A DNA stretch of 8,227 nt. It comes from Candidatus Zixiibacteriota bacterium. GTDB taxonomy: Bacteria; Zixibacteria; MSB-5A5; GN15; FEB-12. The stretch is from assembly GCA_035380245.1 (NCBI GenBank), contig DAOSXA010000006.1:21124-29350 (forward strand), read 5' to 3'. Of the stretch, positions 5,573 through 8,227 are shown one piece after another; position 1 is the first letter of the stretch, and every line of letters starts with the position of its first letter. The position numbers were made by a program, and so were the translations under genes. The notes beneath the pieces are model-generated. The model was not told the DNA's origin, made no database searches, and saw nothing but the letters and a program-made list of their open reading frames with translations.

Positions 5573-6022
5573 CTACGCCACGCCGCGTGCTTTGTCGAGC
5601 AGGGCTTCGATGGCCCGGCTGGCTGTCTTGCGGGAAAGTTCTTCCACCTTGTCCGTGTTGAACTTGTCGCGGAGCCAGAACCGGCCTTCTGACTTGTCTT
5701 CGAACTGTTCCTTGAGCAGCTTGTGCAACATACCCTGTTGCTTCTGCGTCGCGGGCAACCGCTCCCTGCCATTGCTGGAACCGTTACCCTGGTGGCTGTC
5801 GCCGCCGCTTTCGTTGTTGCCGGGGATCGAGGTTTCCGGTGTGCTGCCGGATGCTGTTCCGTCGATCTGGCGCTTCACTGCCGACCGTGCCTGATTGAAC
5901 AGGTAGTCGCTGACCTCGGCGATGTTGTTAAACTCGCTCTCGGCCTCCACGGTGACAGTGAATGTTTCATTCTCGAACTGTCCCGTGCTCACTTTCTTGC
6001 TGAAGACTGCGTTGATACGCAT
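5573..6022 (-). CDS. Mobile-element-type hypothetical protein, 149 aa
   Basis: The start is ATG 6022, because GGGAGG lies a few bases upstream. The frame extends to 6160, but that part overlaps the DUF488 gene and lacks a ribosome site. The N-terminal part, residues 1-55 (MRINAVFSKKVSTGQFENETFTVTVEAE...), is beta-then-helix, of a kind I associate with conserved phage/plasmid proteins. Residues 56-88 are a low-complexity Gly/Ser/Asn linker. The C-terminal part, residues 89-149 (LPATQKQQGMLHKLLKEQ...LSRKTASRAIEALLDK), resembles the short ATxKQ...LS...AS..I..L helical module seen at the ends of many phage-type DNA-metabolism proteins. That resemblance is from memory and gives no function. The gene starts 74 nt after the DUF488 stop, across a strong hairpin, and is followed by the 64-aa membrane protein. 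Confidence 0.78.
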   Translation of the reverse strand: MRINAVFSKKVSTGQFENETFTVTVEAESEFNNIAEVSDYLFNQARSAVKRQIDGTASGSTPETSIPGNNESGGDSHQGNGSSNGRERLPATQKQQGMLHKLLKEQFEDKSEGRFWLRDKFNTDKVEELSRKTASRAIEALLDKARGVA

Positions 6023-6044
6023 ACTGCACCTCCCAATTGTTTTT

Positions 6045-6090
6045 GAGCCCGCCGCTTGGCGATTCGCCAAGCAATAAAGGCGGCGGGCTC
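6045..6090. other. Nested inverted repeat (Y-shaped hairpin) between DUF488 and the 149-aa gene
   Basis: An outer stem GAGCCCGCC/GGCGGGCTC (6045-6053 with 6082-6090) encloses a perfect inner palindrome GCTTGGCG-att-CGCCAAGC (6054-6072). No T-run follows the stem on either strand (AAAAAC after it on the minus strand, TTGCC on the plus strand). It is therefore not a standard terminator; an mRNA-protecting structure or a protein-binding dyad is possible. Confidence 0.75.
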
Positions 6091-6096
6091 TTGCCG

Positions 6097-6456
6097 TCAG
6101 GAGACATGTACCGGGATGCCACGCTCCCGCAGCCATTGAGCCAATATGGAACGGTGGCAATGCGCCGGGTCACGCTCCCAGCAGCACAAGCTCAGGTGCC
6201 GGTCGTCGCTCCTCGCCCAGGCTCGTGCAAGGTCGAGGTGCCGATGCGTGACTCGCTCATCAAGGAGGGCCAGGTACCGCTCGGTGTACTGCGGCCACGT
6301 GATGCAGTGGTCCTTCCAGTCCCACACCAGCCGCCTGTCAGGTACAAAGATGTCTGCCCGCCGAACGGACTGGAATGCTGCGGGAGCGCTATTTGCAATG
6401 CTGATGATGGTGCCTCGGTGGGCACGAGGGCTGAAGAATGAAGCTGTGTACAACAC
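6097..6456 (-). CDS. DUF488-family protein
   Basis: The protein is 119 aa from GTG 6456, which lies 8 nt after AAGGAG. The in-frame GTG at 6465 abuts the site and is less likely. It opens VLYTASFFSPRAHRG, the usual family start (a short strand followed by a loop). The signature LSLCCWERDPAHCHRS, at residues 88-103 with C91, C92, C100, H101 and R102, matches the DUF488 motif lxCxExxpxxCHR. Length is typical of the short DUF488 forms. The family has no settled function. The invariant Cys/His residues suggest a metal or nucleotide-related active site, but that is inference. Neighbours are the 246-aa unknown gene upstream, across a terminator-like hairpin, and the 149-aa gene downstream. Confidence 0.85.
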   Translation of the reverse strand: MLYTASFFSPRAHRGTIISIANSAPAAFQSVRRADIFVPDRRLVWDWKDHCITWPQYTERYLALLDERVTHRHLDLARAWARSDDRHLSLCCWERDPAHCHRSILAQWLRERGIPVHVS

Positions 6457-6483
6457 GGGAATCACTCCTTTCTGTGGACACGC

Positions 6484-6530
6484 AAAAGCCCGCCGCCCCT
6501 GAGCCGATGAACTGGCCGGGACGACGGGCT
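6484..6530 (-). terminator. Terminator after the 246-aa gene
   Basis: On the minus strand, a 13-bp stem with G.U pairs (6518-6530 with 6487-6499) and an 18-nt loop is followed by TTTTGCG. It lies 17 nt after the stop codon. The DUF488 ribosome site follows within about 15 nt with no promoter seen, so read-through is likely. Confidence 0.6.
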
Positions 6531-6547
6531 GGTGTCGGTGGGGATTG

Positions 6548-7288
6548 TCACAGCGCCATCGCGGGCACTGCGCGGGTGGTGGGGTGGATATGGCCGTGCC
6601 AGTGGCCGCTTGCCATCCACTCCGTGATCTCGGCCTCCTGGATGATGCGCCACTGCGCGTCGTAGTGGGCGTCCAGTTCGGCGTCGTGCGGGTCGGGCTG
6701 GTGGGCCGGGGCGGGTTCCTCCGCTTCTACAGCGATGGGTTCACACCTGTGGTGGGTCTGGAGCACGACGTCGTCCTCATCCGGCCTGCGGATGTACTCG
6801 TGGCAGCGGCCTTTATGGGCTCGCCACAGCACGTCCTCGGCTATCTGGCTTTCGCGCCGCAGCATCCACTCGTTGGGCATGGGCAGCCGGATGTAGCCGG
6901 TCACCCTCTGCCGGGTTCTCCGGTCCCTGAGGCGGGATATCCGCATTCTGGGCAGGGTGGCAAGGTAGGCGTCGATGGCAATCCAGGCCGGGTCGCGGAA
7001 CTCGGCCACTTCCTCCCCTGCGTCGTCCACATACACGCGGACCGGATCGTCATCTGCCGGGACATCGCCGGAGATACTGTTCTCGTCGATCCCGGTCTGG
7101 CCGCACAGCCAAGTGCTGAACGGTGAGGCATTGTTGCCGTAATACTTCAGTTCGGAGCGCACCGCCTCCTCGACAACGGGGCGGGCGGCGCAGCGGGCGG
7201 GGAGATTGTCGGTTCCTCCGCCTATCGTTCCCTCATCCTGGGAACCGCGGACGAGGTTTGCACAGTCATAACACTTGAGTCTGAACAT
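6548..7288 (-). CDS. Unrecognised 246-aa protein with N-terminal Cys cluster
   Basis: ATG 7288 is preceded by AAAGGAG with a 9-nt gap, much like the DUF488 leader (both AAAGGAGTG). The N-terminus is MFRLKC6-YDC9, with further cysteines at C33 (PARCAARP) and C62 (TWLCGQ). This CxxC...C...C spacing could hold zinc or an Fe-S cluster, in the style of small phage and plasmid proteins. The middle, about 75-180, is acidic, then Arg-rich (RMRISRLRDRRTRQR). The end is Glu/His-rich with HWHGHIH near the C-terminus. No family is recognised and no membrane segment is seen. It is the first coding gene to the left of the tRNA-fMet boundary, so it may be near the start of the element's transcription. The codon pattern and ribosome site support a real gene. 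Confidence 0.75.
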   Translation of the reverse strand: MFRLKCYDCANLVRGSQDEGTIGGGTDNLPARCAARPVVEEAVRSELKYYGNNASPFSTWLCGQTGIDENSISGDVPADDDPVRVYVDDAGEEVAEFRDPAWIAIDAYLATLPRMRISRLRDRRTRQRVTGYIRLPMPNEWMLRRESQIAEDVLWRAHKGRCHEYIRRPDEDDVVLQTHHRCEPIAVEAEEPAPAHQPDPHDAELDAHYDAQWRIIQEAEITEWMASGHWHGHIHPTTRAVPAMAL

Positions 7289-7869
7289 GGTGAAACACTC
7301 CTTTCGTGCTCACCCCACCGGCTGGGGCGGGGTGGCGGGAATATGTCCGGCACGGGTCAGGTGCCGGGGATGTGGGCGGGTAAAGCTGTTGGGGTAAAAA
7401 GCAGTTCGGCGCGGAACCGGGTCCCCTTGCGGGTGCCGGTCCGTGTCCGATCTGCGCGGGCTGGCAGCGGCGGCGATGGAACATGGCCGTCGCGTAGCGG
7501 GCACGTGGGCAGGCGGGTGTACCGCGTGGCGTTGCTCCGACCTTGCGGGGGACGCCCGGTCATCGCAGCACGGGTCTGAGGGGTGGCGGGGTCACCCACA
7601 CCTTACGCGGCGGGGAGCACCACCTGCCTGGTACAGGTTGGTCGGATAAGAGCCGCCCGGTAACCAGTGCGGCGTCACCTGCACATACTGCCGGGATGAA
7701 CTTGTCAATGGTAGTTGATGAAGTCGGCGCCTCGGTCAATGGCGCTCAGTGGATAGGAACCCGCACAGAAACGACCCGGTGGGCACCGAACGGAAAGTCG
7801 CAATTTCCACATGGGGATAAGGGGGGTACCTTCCCTCAGCCTCGGAAACGCCTTAAGGCCGGGTTAGTC
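7289..7869. other. GC-rich stretch without a supported gene
   Basis: No open frame here has both a ribosome site and protein-like composition; the frames present are Pro/Arg-rich shadows. A GC hairpin (CACCCC...GGGGTG, 7311-7334, with an alternative CCCCA/TGGGG pairing at 7312-7327) lies in the leader of the 246-aa gene. A 10-bp palindrome GCCTTAAGGC lies near 7850-7859. It may hold a promoter region or an origin/transfer site, but nothing specific is recognised. Confidence 0.5.
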
Positions 7870-7878
7870 TGATATAAT
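7870..7878 (+). promoter_or_regulatory. Candidate extended -10 promoter, plus strand
   Basis: TGA-TATAAT is a perfect -10 with an extended TG, inside an AT-rich patch that stands out from the GC-rich surroundings. No -35 is seen. It points toward the tRNA fragment and the terminator at 8092-8119. Confidence 0.4.
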
Positions 7879-8002
7879 ATATAAGTGGTTTTTTCCCTAT
7901 TAGGGCCGCCTCATTACCATCCCCGTTGCGGGTATTGCTGTATGTACATGCTGTGCTTGTAATGTGACCTTCGGGTCTGTGGAACTATGGTCGATAATGG
8001 CC

Positions 8003-8026
8003 GTAGATCGGTAGACTTTGGTAGAC
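8003..8026 (+). repeat. Short direct repeats, possible integrase arm-type sites
   Basis: GTAGAT (8003-8008), GTAGAC (8011-8016) and GTAGAC (8021-8026) recur at 8-10-bp spacing, about one helical turn. The last two extend to GGTAGAC. They lie about 130 bp from the tRNA core, a position where tyrosine integrases often bind arm sites. Confidence 0.35.
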
Positions 8027-8091
8027 CCAACTAAGGGTATTATAGGGTGTTTTTGGGCATGCAGGCGATTTGGCGGTGTTTGCGGTATATC

Positions 8092-8119
8092 AAAAAGCCC
8101 TTTGTTAAAGGCTCTTTTT
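8092..8119. terminator. Bidirectional intrinsic terminator
   Basis: The stem AGCC(c)TTT-gtt-AAAGGCT (8096-8113, one bulged C) is flanked by AAAAA on the left and CTTTTT on the right, so it can act on both strands. It would end plus-strand transcripts from the promoter at 7870-7878. Confidence 0.65.
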
Positions 8120-8127
8120 GCCATCAT

Positions 8128-8154
8128 AAAAAAGGCGGGGCTGTCAGGCCCCGC
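8128..8154 (-). terminator. Rho-independent terminator reading leftward
   Basis: On the minus strand there is a 7-bp GC stem (8148-8154 with 8135-8141, 6-nt loop) followed by CTTTTTTATG. It lies directly against the tRNA fragment and would stop transcripts entering the element from the right flank. Confidence 0.75.
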
Positions 8155-8155
8155 T

Positions 8156-8197
8156 CTCATAACCCGAAGGTCGCTGGTTCGAATCCGGCCCTCGCAA
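8156..8197 (+). tRNA. 3' half of initiator tRNA-fMet (CAT), probable att core
   Basis: The anticodon loop CTCATAA (8156-8162, anticodon CAT 8158-8160) is followed by the 3' anticodon strand CCCGA, variable loop AGGTC, T-arm GCTGG-TTCGAAT-CCGGC (8173-8189), acceptor 3' strand CCTCGCA and discriminator A. The three C's of CCCGA and the CGCAA end (A72, so a C1xA72 mismatch is expected) are initiator tRNA marks. CCA is not encoded. The bases before the loop (CCGCT) do not match TCGGG, and no D-arm or acceptor 5' strand lies upstream; terminators fill that space. Homology therefore begins at the anticodon loop, as expected for the duplicated 3' segment left when an element integrates into a tRNA gene. 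The element would lie to the left and the chromosome to the right, unless this is a circular attP. Confidence 0.85.
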
Positions 8198-8227
8198 TGC
8201 CCAAATAGGACACGGTGTCGTTACCGG

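Larger units (their letters stand above)
7885..8119 (+). ncRNA. Possible non-coding transcript beside the att site
   Basis: The stretch lies between an extended -10 promoter and an intrinsic terminator, about 235 nt apart. It contains small hairpins: CCCTATTAGGG (7895-7905), CCCGTTGCGGG (7922-7932) and GACC-TTCG-GGTC (7967-7978, a UUCG tetraloop). No convincing open reading frame is present. Evidence for transcription is only the flanking signals; it could equally be a non-transcribed att arm. Confidence 0.3.

Noticed and set aside
4284..5894. A 536-codon open frame on the plus strand
   Set aside because: It runs antisense through the nuclease start, DUF932, the 64-aa gene and part of the 149-aa gene, all of which have ribosome sites and family motifs. 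It has no family-like content and reflects codon bias.
7357..7599. Pro/Arg-rich minus-strand frame and the plus-strand frame at 7543-7872
   Set aside because: No ribosome sites, biased composition typical of GC-rich non-coding sequence, and no recognisable motif.
7987..8034. Short plus-strand frame MVDNGRRSVDFGRPN
   Set aside because: There is no ribosome site and it is only 15 residues long, made largely of the GTAGAC repeats.
7900..8160. 86-codon minus-strand frame next to the tRNA fragment
   Set aside because: It overlaps two intrinsic terminators and the att core and has no ribosome site.
8059..8211. A plus-strand open frame ending ...NPKVAGSNPALAMPK
   Set aside because: It translates terminators and the tRNA fragment; NPKVAGSNPA-type peptides are a well-known artefact of reading through tRNA genes.

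Overview
The window looks like part of a GC-rich Gram-negative bacterial genome. The evidence is strong Shine-Dalgarno sites, an outer-membrane beta-barrel, a lipoprotein and Rho-independent terminators. The DUF4215-type Cys-rich repeats (CGDG...E.CDDGN) and the C-GGGGG lipoprotein start are most familiar from Myxococcota/Desulfobacterota-like lineages. The phylum is an inference. All convincing protein genes lie on the minus strand, so the window is best read from right to left.

The right end (about 7870-8227) looks like an integration boundary. A 3' half of an initiator tRNA-fMet gene (anticodon CAT, positions 8156-8197) has no 5' half. Beside it are two intrinsic terminators, a set of short direct repeats about one helical turn apart, and an AT-rich extended -10 promoter. 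This fits an attachment-site duplication, with the mobile element lying to the left. No integrase gene is in the window.

The region 3544-7288 carries six minus-strand genes: an unrecognised Cys-containing 246-aa protein, a DUF488-family protein, a 149-aa protein, a 64-aa single-pass membrane protein, a DUF932 (phage/plasmid-like) protein and a RecB/Cas4-like PD-(D/E)XK nuclease with a four-Cys Fe-S site. Five gene ends are followed by hairpins, and the short gaps show no clear internal promoters. The content is typical of plasmids, phages and integrative elements.

The region 3099-3456 is the most unusual part. It holds two tandem paralogous units of about 131 and 135 nt on the minus strand. 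Each has the same extended -10 promoter (TGCTATRAT), the same architecture and a terminator. Their stems differ almost completely in sequence yet stay base-paired, with compensatory changes and G.U pairs that form only on the minus strand. They look like two copies of a structured small RNA, with the RNA 5' end able to pair into the loop of the 3' terminator hairpin. I do not recognise the family.

The left part (1-3043) is a probable three-gene cell-envelope operon downstream of the RNAs: an outer-membrane beta-barrel, a secreted FecR-domain protein and a large Cys-rich repeat lipoprotein that runs off the left edge. No promoter is seen between the second RNA and the operon, so the RNA promoters or the promoter between the two units may feed it by read-through.
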